Assembly: GCF_011075055.1 (NCBI RefSeq)
Contig: NC_058141.1
Coordinates: 12,285,639 to 12,349,638, forward strand
Length of the DNA: 64,000 bases
Source: Mangifera indica
Taxonomy: Eukaryota > Streptophyta > Magnoliopsida > Sapindales > Anacardiaceae
Reading direction: 5' to 3'
Every line of letters starts with the position of its first letter. The first letter of the stretch is position 1. Both the position numbers and the translations under genes were made by a program. Shown here piece by piece: positions 12,505 through 26,503 of the stretch. The notes below the pieces were generated by a model. It did no database searches. It was given only the letters and a program-made list of their open reading frames with translations, and was not told the origin of the DNA.

Positions 12505-15134
12505 TTAAATAAGCTTCTTTTTCTCAAAAAAGGTCTTCAAATGCCATAGTTGCAAGCCCGCAACTGTTATGCAAATAAAAAGTGAAAGCCCACTCAACCA
12601 CGCCATTCTGGAGTTGGTGGCTTCATTCAGCTGCTGCATTTCTGATTCTCTGAAAGAAGCAGCAAGATGCGCATGTAAAATTGAATGTGATACATATATG
12701 AAGAATATTCCTTTGAGAAATAGTAGTATGGTTTTCAGTTCAAGAGGGAAAAATTTAACATTATATTACCTTTCCCGAAGATAAAACATCTCTTGATGAA
12801 TTGAATCAACAGTATCAAACAACTTCTTGAGCTCTAATTCCATGAACTGGCAGAAAAGAAAATGAACAGAATGTCAAGTTTTTCCTTCATCTCAATCCAG
12901 AAACTTGCGCCATTTTCAATTATGAATCTGGGCACTATACTACAGCGACTCCTTTATATTTCAAATGATAATTCATATATGATTAGAATAAAAAAAGAAT
13001 TATCATCCTAATAGGAAAATAATCACAATTGTTTGCCCTGTTGGAACCACCCCAAAAAAAGACTTGGCCTCATCCGATGCCATGCAAGTGGCTCGGTTTA
13101 TGATCTACAATTGAAGTATACCATTCTCAGAAGAATGACATGCTTTCCAAGTTCACATCTTAGGAATCCACATATATCAAGATTAAAAATACATAAATAA
13201 AATAGATCATTGCCAGCATAGAAAAAATGAAACCAGTATACATTATTAAAAGTGAAAGGACCAGTAAGCACTATAGACTAATTCCATACTAGAGAAAGAT
13301 CAATCCTACAGAATATGTTACTTAGAAAACCAATGGGTAGAAGACCTTGATATTTTGACAAGTACAAATATATAAGAGCTTCATTGATGGTGGATCCAGG
13401 ATGTTCTTTAAAAAAAAACCTCTTGGCCTCACTTCAATTGGATCTAGCTAGAGGTTTCTTCTATTACTTATTTGGTTTCTTAGGCACCTATCAAGATGCC
13501 ACTTTTTACCTGAATGAAATCGCAACATAGAAAGAACTTCAGGTGATAGGATTACTCTTCATAAGAGTGGATCATAATTTTTCTTTTCTCCAATTGGCAA
13601 AATAATTTGGAAGCAGTTTGCAAGGTTTACCTGTCCATCAATTAATGATACATTGCCAATTACTTTTTGATATAAAAACCAGGTCAATAATTGAAGTATC
13701 AGACTATAAGTCTCTTGATAGTCAGCCCAAACACTTCTTGATGTGTGAAGAGTCCGTAAAGATTTACTTCAAGCAAATAATATCAAACATGTATCCAACA
13801 CCCACAGTTTTCCACAGCAGAACTTTGATTGCTTCAGAACACAATCATTCAATTTTTCCCCAATTTATAGTTAAGTCATCTAAACTGCTTCCAGTAGACC
13901 ATTTTATAGAGCTATATATTTCACTACAACAGCCATGCCTCAACCAAACAAATGAAATTATAAAAGGATAAATCAGGAAGTCCCAAAAATTGAATCTCAC
14001 ACTCCTTCCTCCCACTAGGAATTCATTTATCATAACCACCAACATCATTCCTCTTGCAGTAGATATGAAAGTACATCTGGCTTTATATTTCCACAATCAC
14101 CAAGCATGTCATGAATTCAAAACATTTTCCATTCTTTCACCTCTGCAACTGACCAAGAAAAAGACTATACACCCTAAGTGAAGATTCCAGCATATCTCGC
14201 AAATTAATTTCATTAAGAATAAATTTTAATCATCTCTGCTGATATTACATAACATAAAGACACCTCCACGGTTTAAATATTTGGAAAGACGTCCTCTATG
14301 GGCAGGTTTCTCACATGAAACTTCAGACATCTCTAGAGTATGTTAAGGCACTTTTCATAAATCAAATCAGATATGATTCAGATCATTTCTGTCAGGTTTT
14401 TTCAAACTAACCAGCCTAGTTAAAATCAATTTGATGTAATGGAATTTCAATAATTTCTTATTCTCTCAACAGAAGTCCTACCTACCCAGAACACAAAAAT
14501 TAAAATCCTAACTTTAGGCTTTCATCATAAAGTTTAAAAAAAAAAAAAAAACCCTAGCATTAAACTCAAACAATCGAACATCAACTAGATTTTACACTCA
14601 GATCATAAGAAATAATACAATTGACTTACATCAACTGTGCCTTTCTTAGCGACATTAGACCAGTCCTTAGCTTGCACACCCGTCCTCCAATCAAAATCAA
14701 CGGTCAAGGTTATTTGTGGCTTATGATCAACAGCCCAAAAGCAAGCCATATAATCCCCATTCTCGCTAGCCGTAAACGCAAACTGGCCCGAATCAACATG
14801 GTCTCCGTAATGATAACTATTCCCATAAGACGACGTCACCTACGTTAACAATAATAAACAACTAATTATCTCATTATCAACAGCCGAAAAAAAGTTGACA
14901 ACAAACACAAAATTCCAAATATACCCTGACGGAGAGCTTGTGTGATTCGGGTAAAGGTTGGCCCTCGTTAGGATTGACGATGTGGTACTTGCCGACGGTC
15001 ATGGAGTTGCTTTTGATGTCTTCGGCGATGCATCTGGAATGACCCGATTGGATATCGAAGCGGAGTGATTGTGAGGTAGAGGATAAAACCCCAGCTATTA
15101 CGATTAGGGTTAGGGTTACTGTGATGAAATTCAT
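12505..15134 (-). CDS. p24-delta family cargo receptor (emp24/gp25L, GOLD domain)
   Basis: Four exons on the minus strand: 15134-14925, 14839-14630, 12846-12770 and 12649-12505. They join to 213 residues, the usual p24 length. Residues 1-23 form a signal peptide. The lumenal GOLD domain includes RFDIQSGHSRCIAEDI, YHIVNPNEGQPLP and the CFW motif. A coiled coil follows (MELELKKLFDTVDSIHQEM, FYLREREAEMQ-like). Then comes one membrane helix and a short cytosolic tail ending KKKLI. The KKLI end is a dilysine ER-retrieval signal typical of plant p24-delta. The family cycles between ER and Golgi in COPI/COPII vesicles, sorting cargo such as GPI-anchored proteins. The second intron is about 1.8 kb and contains nothing I recognise. 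Confidence 0.93.
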
Positions 15135-16157
15135 CGTTTGAAAGGAATTAAAAATAAAAAGAAAAAAGAGTCGACGAGTATTGTCTGCAAGGAATGGCTC
15201 GTTGCAGCAGCTCCGCCCACCGTAAAGAGGTCAACGGTTTTTTCAACGTGGTAGGCTCACGTAATTGGGCAAGTATGGTATCATGTGAACAGACCATGGG
15301 AATTCTTATAATAGCCCAAGCCCAATTAGTGGAAAGTTGGGCTTGTAATTGATAGATTGTGATGCACTTGTTTTGTTAAGAGTCCATTTCAGTTTGTATA
15401 CATAAATTTATATAATATATTTATACATATCATTTTATTTATTAATCCATGTATTTAGAACAAATTACAAACAGATTTCTCAAATTAAATGAAATATATA
15501 CTGTATAAGGTAACTTTGCAAATAGATGATGAAACTAAAGTGGGCTCATGTTGACGAGACACAATAGAAAAATTATGCCCAAACTTTAATGAAATTAAAG
15601 TTTCTCGTTCTCTCAACTTTGAATAGTAGATTTTTCCACCCATTTATTAAATTTATTTGAAAAATAAAAAATTTTCAGTTAAATTTGTTAATAAAATCTT
15701 TTAAATTTTGTATAATTAATGAAAAGATAAATATTCAATATGCCTTTTCCAAAGAGAAATAATAATTTGTCATAAAAAAATTATAAAATTTTATGTATCT
15801 TTAAACTATAAAAATCACCAACAAGACTAAAATCTTTGTTTGTCACTGGCTATTTTCTTTTTTTTTTTTTGTTGTTGTCACCCTTGCGTTGTTATTCTTC
15901 TCGTCTTTGATCGAACAAGCTTAGTTAGGATTCAGGACAATGCAAAAAAGTCATAGTTCCCATCTCATAACTCTAGATGGATTGATGATTGATAAGATGT
16001 GTGGTTCGAGTAAAGTTTCTATCCTAGATCAGAGATAGTCAATGTCTATTCTTTGTTCCTTGAAATTGGGTGCAACGTTAGATTGAAAAAATAAAGTAAT
16101 ATTATAGACATATGATATATCAATTTATAATTATTTATTATTTTATCTTTAATTTAA

Positions 16158-16161
<4 letters not shown>

Positions 16162-16242
<81 letters not shown>
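16162..16242. repeat. (TA)n microsatellite, about 40 units
   Basis: An uninterrupted TA dinucleotide run of about 80 bases. The sequence just before it (ttttatctttaatttaaaat) resembles the centre of the small MITE family at 46548, so the tract may have expanded inside such a copy. Confidence 0.9.
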
Positions 16243-16246
<4 letters not shown>

Positions 16247-17567
16247 AGTGTTTCTATTTTAAGAGGGTAGGCATCTCATCTCATCTCATCTCAGGAATTT
16301 GAATTTTCTACTGTGATTTCCCATTCTTGAATTTTGATGAGACTGAAATCAATGTGTGATGATGTAAGCTTTTGCTGGGCCTTGAAATATCATATTTAAA
16401 GTCAAATTAATTTCTGCCGTAGATGTTTCATATTTTGTTCATTAAAGAAAATATTTGATGGATTATGTAAACTTAATGTTCAACCCTTGCCTTTTTCAGT
16501 TTGAAAATTACAACAAACCCATGTAACCGTTTGACTACAAAATTAGTGGAAAATTTTGTCTTGCCCATTACGTCACTGCCCCAGCCCCAGCCCTGGCAAT
16601 TGTACTTTTCACATCTCCAAGATATTTCAGTCATCATTAACCCTAAAACGAGTCGTTTCAAAGTGTTTTCATTAAGATATTGAATAGATAAATCCGCTAA
16701 TCTTTTATAATTAAAATTAAATAATTGTTATTATATTTAATAAAGATTATAAATATAAATAATTATTTTATTTAATTATAATTAAATATTTTTTATTATG
16801 ATCATTTTCAAAATAACTTTTTTAAATGAATGAATTTATAGTTATTATTTTGATAATTTTTTATATTTAAAAAAAATAATATTATTATTATAAAAATATT
16901 TTTTTAATATATATATATATATATATCTTCAAATTTGGTATGAAAAATTATATCTACTAATATGACAAATCTCATCTCATTTATCAAATTAGATTGATAT
17001 CATATCAAATTAAAGTTAAAAGAATATATACAAAATCAACATAACAATTTAATTTTTTAAAACAAAATTAATAATTTTCTTTTAAAACAAAACTATTAAT
17101 TTTCCAAAGTAAGAATAAAAAAACCAAAATTTTTAATCAGTCACCCACCACCTAAAAATTTTTATCCTTTATCATCAATCTAGGGTTTGCCACATCAATT
17201 AAAAATATTGAAATTTTGATCGACCAACATTATTTTTATTACAGTAAAAGATCAATTATCTATTATCTCGTATCTTTGTTTTATTATCTTTGTTAATAAA
17301 AATTATTTTAATTAAATAAAATAATATCAATAATAAAAATAAATTATTAAAATAATTTTTTTAACTACTTTCGTACAATCCCTTCCTTAGTCTTCCACTC
17401 TCTGTCCCCCGTCTTTTTCTCCTTTCGTTTTCCCTTCCCTTCCCCTCCTTTCCCTCTACTCTCCCACTAATCAAGAAGAGTAACCAATCAAAGTCTTTGC
17501 TAGTTTCCACCAAACATCTACTAATAATAAAATAGACAATGCCCGCCTCATCTCATAATAAACATTT

Positions 17568-17592
17568 ATTATTATTATTATTATTATTATTA
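17568..17592. repeat. (ATT)n microsatellite
   Basis: About eight ATT units in a row, followed at once by unrelated sequence. Confidence 0.85.
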
Positions 17593-17624
17593 AGTAGGAG
17601 TCAATTATATAAAAATTTTAAATA

Positions 17625-18576
17625 AATTACAGGTTCCCACCAAGATTTGGCTTTAAAACATTTTCGACCCTTCAACATCAAATTACATATTTCCCCCTAT
17701 GTCAAACTCCATTAAAGAAAAATCAATAGTTTAAAAAATAAAATAGTAATTTCATGATCCAAAATAAAAAAAAAAGAAAACATTTTTACCAAGCTAATCT
17801 TAATGTTTGTAAATATAAAATTTAATCTTTTTATAAATTTAAAAACCTATAATTTAGTTTTTATAACTCTAGTAACCGTTCCTTTGTATTCTTACAATCA
17901 CAAACGGTGAAACTAATGTTAAATAAAGGGGGAAAGACTGATACCAGTGGAATGAGTTATTAAAAGTTGTAATCGATGTCAAACAGGGTTATAAATAAAA
18001 AAGATTTATGTGTGAGATATGTCGTTAGAGAATTAACAGCTAAATGAAAATATCAACAAGATAATAGGTTGGAGATGGAGAGATTGACATTAGAAGTGTC
18101 GACAGAAGTTGAATTATTATTAAATGGAACTAGAGAGGAGGAGATTAATATGTAAAATGTGTCATTGGAGTTTCATTGGCATGAAATGGACAAAAAAAAC
18201 TATAATATTGATAGAGAATGAGTCGAAAATAGAGAGATTGATGTCAAAAGTGTATGTGGAAGTCAAATTAACGTCATAAAAGAGCTATCAAAAGTGAGAA
18301 TATCAATTAGGTTGTAAAGAAAATGAATATAAAAATTGAAGAAAATGAAAAAAAAGATCGTTTTAATATAAATTTAATAATTAAACGACTTCTTAAATTT
18401 TTGGTCATTTGTGGTCATATAGTAATTGGGAAAAGTAAAGTGTTGGGGTAATATAATAATTTCACTTTTATCCTATTTTTTAATTAACAAATTTTAATTT
18501 TGGATTAAAAAATGTAATTTATGTCGTTAGGGGTGAAAACGTAATTTCAGAACAAACCTTGGTAAGAAACTGTATT
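17625..18576. mobile_element. Non-autonomous DNA transposon with ~65-bp terminal inverted repeats
   Basis: The left end reads taaattacaggttcccacc then aagatttgg. The reverse complement of the right end reads taaatacagtttcttacc then aaggtttg. Both arms continue in register through TTTTC-ACCC and ACATAAATTACA-type blocks, for roughly 65 bases at about 70-75% similarity. The interior (~800 bases) is AT-rich with no open frame for a transposase. The element type cannot be fixed because I see no certain target duplication. Confidence 0.65.
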
Positions 18577-19367
18577 TACTCAATAAGTTATAATAAAATA
18601 GAAAGAGGACGCTTGGAATTAACCACTTTGTCAATATTTGATATTGCTGGGTCGCCTTGATTTTGTCAACCACATTTCGTATTTCATATTTTTTTATTTT
18701 GGGTTGATGGAGATTCTTATGAATTTTAATTATGATTTCGATGAAGAACAATAAAAAACAAATTAGATAAAAAATATTTTAAATCTGAAATCTGATGAAT
18801 CTGTCCTGAATATCGGAGAAATAAAATAAATAAATATAAAAAATTACCATAAATGAAATCCCAAAAGGAGCTTAATTTGGAAAGTTGAGAGCCAACAGCC
18901 GTACATCACTTTAGTTCAAACTAATTCGTAATTTCGGATCAGATAAAGAGCGAAACAGAGTCTTATAGTACCATAGATTTGACGATTGTCTCTGTAAAAA
19001 ACGTAGATATAATAAAGTTAAGCCAGAGGGGAGATTAGAGAAGGAAGATTTTCCCAGAATTTTCGAATTATTTATTGGAAAAAATACCTTAAAGAAGGCG
19101 ACCCGAGTGACGGTTGTTCCTTTTTGAGTCAGATTTATTTCTCTCTTTGGCTCGTGACTCTCATATCCTCTTTCTGGGTTTCATTTTTTGCTCTCATGAT
19201 TAATCCATAGATTAGTAAAAATTATTATTATTTATAACGTTGAAGATCTTCTGTTTATAACAATGCGCGTTTGTTGCGGCTATGAAACTGGGTTTTTGTT
19301 AATTTCTGGTGAAAGTAGAGCTTTCATAGAGTTTGAATGAAGCGGCGATGAAGAGAATAGAAGAGAA

Positions 19368-22300
19368 ATGGAAGTTAGATCGGAGAATATTCAAGTTAGA
19401 TTCGACAAATTTCCGGCGCCGGTGATTCCCAGAACACGATTACAAGTTTGGTTTATAAGGGTATGTTCCAGCATATTGCTATGGACATGTTTGGTACAGT
19501 TAGTGGCCGTCGGAGAGCTTTGGCACCCTAAAATTTTCCCCAATTTAAGCAACAGAATAAATTGGTTTAATAATGCTCCCCGCCAAGTGGACCTCGTAAT
19601 TCATTCTCCGCCTCCTCTTGTTGCTCCAAGTTAGTTTCTTTATGCAGCCCGATTTCGGGATTTCTGTTGTTGGGTTCTTTCAGTTTCAAAGTTGAGAATT
19701 TTGTTTAGTGATTTAGTGTTTTCGGTTGTTTTGCTATGTCTCTTCTTGGTTAGCTAAGGGTATGCGATATTTTTTGTTACTGCATTTGGCAGTTTCTTGA
19801 TTGTTTTGTACAAGATGTGGTTTATTTGGTTGGGAATCTGATGACGAATAGGTTTAAACATTTAATTGCTTGATACCACCTGCATATAACAATTCGTGAT
19901 TTTGATGGTAGGATTAATTTGTAGAATGGGATATAGTGGCTTATAAAAGGTGGGTGGGTATAGTTTTTACCAATGAAGTACATAAATTTTTGTGTGACGT
20001 GTTCACTATTCTAGAATATTTCACTGTGAAAAAATGTTATAAATAAGGTATCGAGGCTGACAGATTACATGTTATGGTTTACTTGAGGCTTTCTGGTTTG
20101 TGTGTGATTTTCAGCAAGAGAGTTAACCTTGAGTTTAGCTGTTTTGGATCCTGAAAGAGCTTTTTCATGCATATCTTATCAGTTTTAGTTTGGAAATCCA
20201 CAGATGAGTATATCCATGAAGATATAATTAAATGAATGATTTAGTATCTTTGTTTACCATGTTTTTCTATACCTTATCATTAAGGAACATTTTAGTGGTA
20301 CTTTCTATGACAATAAGCGATTCCATATGAAACTCAAATGACCTCAATTGGTTTGTTTTTGTAATGCATGTAAATTGATGTGCCTGTTAGTGTTTGTGAA
20401 CTAGGATGATTTTGTCAAGCACCATAAACCGCATAAGTATTGTATGCTCACTTTGCATTTCTAAATACCTTTCTTTTGTCATTGACATTGTAGTATATTG
20501 TACCTTAGAGAGTCTCTGCTTTTTTACCAATAAAATTTCTACACAAGTTTATTTGCATATGAGAAAATAAGATTATGATACCTTATTTTTTGCAGGAAAT
20601 TATACAAGTAATGGCTTTCTTATCGTATCCTGCAATGGGGGCTTGAATCAAATGCGTGCTGCAGTGTGTACTTAATATTTTACTACTTATTTGCCTGAAC
20701 TCTCATCCTAAATTGAGTTATTTACTCAGCTAATTTGATATTCTAGATATGTGACATGGTGACTATTGCACGGCTTTTGAATCTCACTTTGGTGGTTCCA
20801 GAGCTTGATAAGAGATCTTTCTGGGCTGACCCTAGGTGTGTTCTTTGTCTCTGAATAGTTGCAATATTTTTTGTTAATGGCTGCTTTAAAGTTTAAACTT
20901 TTAGGTTTCTTCTGCAGTAACTTTGAGGACATCTTTGATGTAAGACATTTCATTGATTCTCTAAGAGATGAAGTTCGAATCATCAAACGGCTGCCAAAGA
21001 AGTTCAGTAGGAAATATGGATATAAACCTTTTGAGATGCCACCTGTTAGCTGGTCAAATGAAAAGTATTACTTGCAACAGGTCTGTAAAGAACTACCCAT
21101 GTTATATTAATTGTGCAAAGCATCTAATTCTTTTGTAAAGGAGCAAGTCTGATTTATTCTCTTGCTGAGTTTCATACTCTGATGAATCTTGTTGGTTCAA
21201 TTTGCAGATTTTGCCACTTTTCAGTAAACATAAGGTTTTGCACTTCAACAGAACAGATGCACGTTTGGCAAACAATGGTATTCCACTTATTCTTCAAAAA
21301 CTCAGGTGCCGTGTTAATTTCCAGGGCCTGAAGTTCACTCCTCAGATTGAGGCCTTGGGATACAAATTGGTTCATATTCTACAAGAAAGGGGACCTTTCG
21401 TGGCTTTGCATTTGAGATATGAGATGGACATGTTGGCCTTCTCAGGTTGTACTCATGGCTGCACCATGGAAGAAGCTGAGGAGCTAAAGCATTTGAGGTT
21501 TGTTGTGTTTGAAAGCTGATGCTTTCTCTTTTTGATTGATGATATAGAATTTGACTCTTTTAAAAATAAAAGAGATGATATGAATTTTGCTTGTAATCAT
21601 CAGGCATCTGCTTATAAAGTTCTGTATCTTCTGAACTGTGCCCACAATTTATTGTTTACTAAGATAAACAGCAGTCATTCGTGGACAAAACTCAGCAAAA
21701 TTTATTGCCACATAGTTTGAAAAGTTCAATCTTGAATTGTAATGTTATCGATAACCCAATTCTGGAAAATTTTACTTTGATGATGGTTGTGTCATATGCC
21801 TTAATACTTGGAATTTTTCAGAAGAAAGAATTAAATTCCGACTCAAGACTATATGTATTCTTTTACTCTGTGCTATTTGTTTGAACATAAGTGTAAGATG
21901 AGTTTGTTCCTGAATGTATTTGGAGGAATGATATTGGTATAATTTGCTTATGATTCCCCCCTATGTTTTAGGTATGCATACCCATGGTGGAGAGAGAAAG
22001 AAATAGTATCAGAAGAGAGGAGATCACAAGGTCTGTGTCCTCTGACACCTGAGGAGGCAGCATTAGTTTTGCAAGCGTCGGGATTTGATGAGAACACACA
22101 GATTTATATTGCAGCTGGTGAGATTTATGGTGGTGAAAAGAGGTTGGCGACTCTAAGAGCTGCGTTTCCACGGATTGTGAGTTTGTTTCTGTAACTTTAC
22201 TTTCTGTGAACTTCCAACAACTATTGTCTAATCTGCTCAATGCTTTTGAAGCCCTTGGCTTCTGCCAGTCTTGGTGGTTCCATTCTTTGAAATGTTTATT

Positions 22301-23161
22301 TAAACAAGAATTCTTCCAACTCAATTGTTGCTTATGCTCTAATTTTGAGGCCAAAGATTATGTGTTTAGTTTATTGAATTGTCTTTTTGATTGTTTGCAA
22401 GCAATGTGTACCACTTGTGATATAAGGATGAACTGTTCACATTTTTTTAAGTTTTGTTTACCTGCTTGTTTGAACCAAATAAGCTTGATGAGCCCTCCAA
22501 ATGGTTGGAGACTCCACATGGGAACATTCTTACTAAAAGGAATTTTCTTTTCTTACTTGTGTTGAATCTTTTGCTTGAACTTCAGCATATAAATTGTTCT
22601 GTATCTCAGTTTTTTGATTTTGAATTCAGGTTAAAAAGGAAATGTTGTTAGATCCAGCAGAACTACAATCTTTTCAGAATCATTCATCTCAAATGGCTGC
22701 CCTGGATTTTATTGTTTCTACAGCGAGCAACACATTCATCCCTACATATGATGGAAACATGGCAAAAGTTGTGGAAGGTCACCGCAGGTATGTGTACTGT
22801 ATTTCCAACCCCAAGTATTTGAGAAAAAGTAAAATTTGACCCAGTAGAAAGAACGCCTGAAGACCCCCCTCTTTTGACCTCATGCAGGTATCTTGGGTTC
22901 AAAAAGTCTGTTCTGCTAGATAGGAGAAAAATTGTAGAGTTGGTGGATATGCATCAGAATGGGACACTTTCTTGGAACGAGTTTTCAGTTGCTCTACAGG
23001 TAGCTCATGAGAAAAGGCTTGGACAGCCTATTCGGCGAAAAGTAATTCCAGACAAGCCCAAAGAGGAAGATTATTTCTATGCAAATCCTCAAGAATGTCT
23101 TTGTGAGGGAACAAATTGTGATGATTTACTAGGTCAAAGTAACTCGACTGAACTAGAGTAA
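19368..23161 (+). CDS. GT106 / O-fucosyltransferase-family protein
   Basis: Eight exons: 19368-19629, 20596-20663, 20747-20835, 20918-21080, 21208-21497, 21972-22176, 22630-22787 and 22888-23161. The product is 502 residues. The N-terminus has one hydrophobic anchor (~27-48), giving a type II Golgi topology. Family motifs follow: [18 protein letters not shown] (~101), [28 protein letters not shown], then [13 protein letters not shown] (~260) and [10 protein letters not shown]. This is the plant DUF246 family, now GT106, which contains rhamnogalacturonan-I rhamnosyltransferases (RRT) and mannan-synthesis-related proteins. A cell-wall polysaccharide role is therefore inferred; the donor and acceptor cannot be read from sequence. 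Two short upstream ATG frames precede the chosen start. Confidence 0.9.
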
Positions 23162-25990
23162 CACCACAGGAAAGATTTAACTCGTCTTGAGATGGTATTC
23201 CTCTGAACTGGTCCAGGACAGTGACTGTTCCAAGACTGGATGGGGGAATCAAGCCATGTTGCTTTTTGAGGTAGGCCTTACAGCTTAAACAACCTTCTAT
23301 ACACGCCTGAGTTTTGTAAGAACACCAGAAAAGATTCCTTGAGTTCCATCCTTGGCGGTACTATGTTTGGTCTATAATTTTTTCTGTTTTTTAATTAATT
23401 CTGTTCTTGTATTTATTTTATAGAGTCCATTTTTTCTCCAGCCCTGAGGCTTCTTGTGTACAATGCTGTCACATAATTCCATAGTTGATCAAACATATAT
23501 TGTTAGCGTTTCACTGTTCTTTGAAAGTGAATGCAAAGTTTGGAGACTGATTCAGTCCCGGAGTTAAGAAAATACCATTAAAAAAAATTGCAAGCAGAGC
23601 AGATGAGTCTATTGAAAGCACATTATGGATTTGAGTGGAAGAATTGGTGAAGTGCTAAGCAGCTGTTAAAACAAATGCATCCTGCACTTCAAATTACAAG
23701 ATGCTTTCATTCTTTGTACACGTTCCATATTAATTCTGCTGCCAGGGAAAGTGCAAACAAAAATACTCGCTCGTAGAGTGTGAGGAAATAATAAAAAAGA
23801 TTATAATTAAATTATGCTTCTTAATGCATGGTAAACATACAAGAGGTATACATGAAATTGCTATTATCATCAATCTTTGGTACATATTGGAACCTTGTTC
23901 TTGACTGGGGGCTTCTTAGCAGCCATTCAAAGAACCGTTTGGTTGAGAGCCAAGCTCCTGAGATTGAATGTTCATGATCGTGATCAATTTCTTTTGCAGG
24001 TATATTCATGATCAAATTGCAGATATTGAATGTTCTTCTGAGATTCGCATGGACGTAGACTATGGTTAGGTTTGAGTACAATTTCATGCATACAAACACC
24101 TTGACTGCTATTGTTGCCTGCCTTGAAATCATTCGTAGTTCATTAATTCTATGTTTCATTTCAATTTACTTGTTTTGTGATTGATCAGGTTGGAGAATGG
24201 GCATTTGAACAATGTTGGCAAGCACCCTTAACCGGGCCTGGTCTTCTAATTTACAGTAGAACAAAGCAAATCAACTGCTTCTTCATGTACTAAAATGGGA
24301 AAACTTACAGAATTCACATATCAAACAATTATCACTAGTGATACAATAACTTAACCGGTTCTGTTTGAATGACAATCACACATTCCATACAAAAAAAAAA
24401 AAAAACCACTGCTTACTGTTGCCGTACCATCAAATCTAAATGAACCAAACTAATAGAGTTCAGGGACATTACAATTCATGGTTTACCCAGCAAAATCACC
24501 AAAATCTAAATCAAACAACTAAGTTTAAAACCCAGCAAATCAACAGATATCCACTTAATATAAAATAAACATTTATAACATTAGCATAAGACTTATATTT
24601 CTAACAGAGAGAACATGAAATAAGTATGATAAGATATATCACCTCACTCTAAAACCCAGAGCTTCCTAAATATTCTAACATAAGGTAAATCATCTGCTCC
24701 AACTTATTCAGGCCTAATAACAATAAAGCAACACAAATCAATCTATCCCCTGCAATAATCAATCTAACCCTCCAGTTCAACTTCCTGCTGTTTAGATAAA
24801 AGCCACAATTAACTGTTTGAGAAATTACAGAAGAGATTGAAATACAATTTTGATACAAATTGTGAAAGGTGTTTCAATGATAAACTATGGCAATAGTACA
24901 AGAAAGTGACTAAAAAAAATTAAAAGTTCAATCTTTGTGAAAAAACTTGTAAATACATTTTTCCTAGGAGTTCCCCAGACATACCACATGAAGACAACAT
25001 TCTATTTGAAGAAAAACACTTTTTAGAGATGGGCATTCTTTGACTACTGTAAGGAAGATTTCATTATTATGAAGACAGGATTCCTATCTCAAGACACGAA
25101 TTTTAATAACCAAAAGCCGTTGATTTCTACCAAAGCAATGGTCTATACTTATTGCATATATATTCACCAAGGTTTAAAAAATGCTGAAGACCTAGTAAGC
25201 AAAAGGGTAAAACCAAAGTCCAATGTATAAGAACATTATACCCCAATTAGACATTGTAACCTAAACATCATGCAAATTAATCGTTCCACTCAAGACACAA
25301 AAAAGTATGCTGTTCAAAGTTACTACCAATGGGTTTATTTGAACCTTGTAAGAATATGGTTAAGCAACACCACAATGCAAGAAATCTTAAGTAATGAAAT
25401 CAACTTAATCCTCAATAGCTTAAAATCACGTTTCCCACAACACAACCACAATACAATATTCATATAAAATATTATGGACAGCCCAACAAAGTCTAACACA
25501 CCTCAATTTAGATTTTGATTGAATGTTGTAAAACTAAAATAAGCAAATACCATAAATGATACAATACATTCCAAGAATGACGGTCATACATAGTCCACAT
25601 AATATGCCCCTGGTTCCACTTATCATATCACTAAATAATGATTCTTAATCAACATTATATTAATGGTATAAGCAACAGAAATGCCGAGATCGAATCTTAA
25701 CAGTTAATCCAATAACACGGGGACTCACCACATTACCTAATTATACTTGATTCCCAAGTTAAACCACATCATCCACTTATTATAAGGTGAAAATTAACTA
25801 CATTTGCAAAAAACTTACTACCAGTTCTCATCTCTTAACTATATTTAATCTTTCTTCCAAATCCTTAACATAACATAATCAAGGAATCTCGTTACTCAAA
25901 TTCCACTGAATTCCCACTAATAAATATCAAAATCATACCTACAAACAACATTAATTCCTTTAAAAAATAAAAGTTGGTCATCAAACCATC
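23162..25990. other. Convergent spacer between GT106 and GCK genes
   Basis: It begins with the 3' UTR of the GT106 gene and ends with the 3' UTR of the minus-strand GCK gene. The rest is AT-rich with scattered short open frames that lack family resemblance or splice support. I see no gene, RNA gene or clear repeat. Confidence 0.45.
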
Positions 25991-26503
25991 TTAATTTCTA
26001 CCCACATCCCTATTTCCTTTGGAATCCTTTGAATTCTCGGCAGCCTTCTCTTTCTCCAACTCCTTGACGACCTCCTCCTGAGCCACCCTTTCAGCCCGCA
26101 AAATGGGCTCGTAGTAATCAGCATGAGCTTCCATACACTTCCTCAAAGCACGAGTTACATCAAGGCACTCCTCCACAATATCTTCCTTGTTCTTCTCAGC
26201 TTCTTCAACGCAATGCTCCCATGCTATAAAGCTTTCTTTGCACCCACCACCCTTCATAAAAAGACAAAATCCGCACTCTCCCTCCTCCTCTCCTTCCGCT
26301 CCTTCACCGTGAATTTCTTCTCCATTATCGATGGCCGTCTCTTTAGTTTTTTCGTCTTGGGTTTTTTCAATATTTGCATCAATTATATAAGTACGGGATT
26401 CGGTATCAGGGTTTTGGGGTTTTGATTCTAGGGTTTGTTGGGGATCAATATTTGAGGATTCTGGAGTTTCATTTTGCGGTTGGTTACTATCAGAGGATGA
26501 CAT
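25991..26503 (-). CDS. GCK-domain protein (twin-cysteine CHCH-like)
   Basis: A single-exon frame of 170 residues. The first ~74 residues are polar and acidic, probably disordered. The GCK domain spans about 75-140: GECGFCLFMKGGGCKESFIAW, then HCVEEAEKNKEDIVEECLD and ALRKCMEAHADYYEPILRAE. Cysteines sit at 77, 80, 88, 98, 113 and 123. The domain name comes from the conserved Gly-Cys-Lys (GGGCKE). These plant proteins resemble CHCH proteins of the mitochondrial intermembrane space, but I see no proof of location here. The C-terminal tail is a charged helix. Function unknown. Confidence 0.88.
   Translation of the reverse strand: MSSSDSNQPQNETPESSNIDPQQTLESKPQNPDTESRTYIIDANIEKTQDEKTKETAIDNGEEIHGEGAEGEEEGECGFCLFMKGGGCKESFIAWEHCVEEAEKNKEDIVEECLDVTRALRKCMEAHADYYEPILRAERVAQEEVVKELEKEKAAENSKDSKGNRDVGRN

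Larger units (their letters stand above)
15135..19367. other. Long AT-rich spacer between p24 and GT106 genes
   Basis: This is a divergent intergenic region. The two ends must hold the promoters of the flanking genes. Between them lie a (TA)n tract, a short (AT)n run at about 16908-16926, an (ATT)n run and a TIR element, listed separately. Pyrimidine-rich sequence lies at 17380-17460. Otherwise I see only AT-rich non-coding DNA. Confidence 0.5.

Noticed and set aside
23821..24159. 112-codon minus-strand frame downstream of the GT106 gene
   Set aside because: No domain resemblance, biased towards chance composition, and no splice partner visible.
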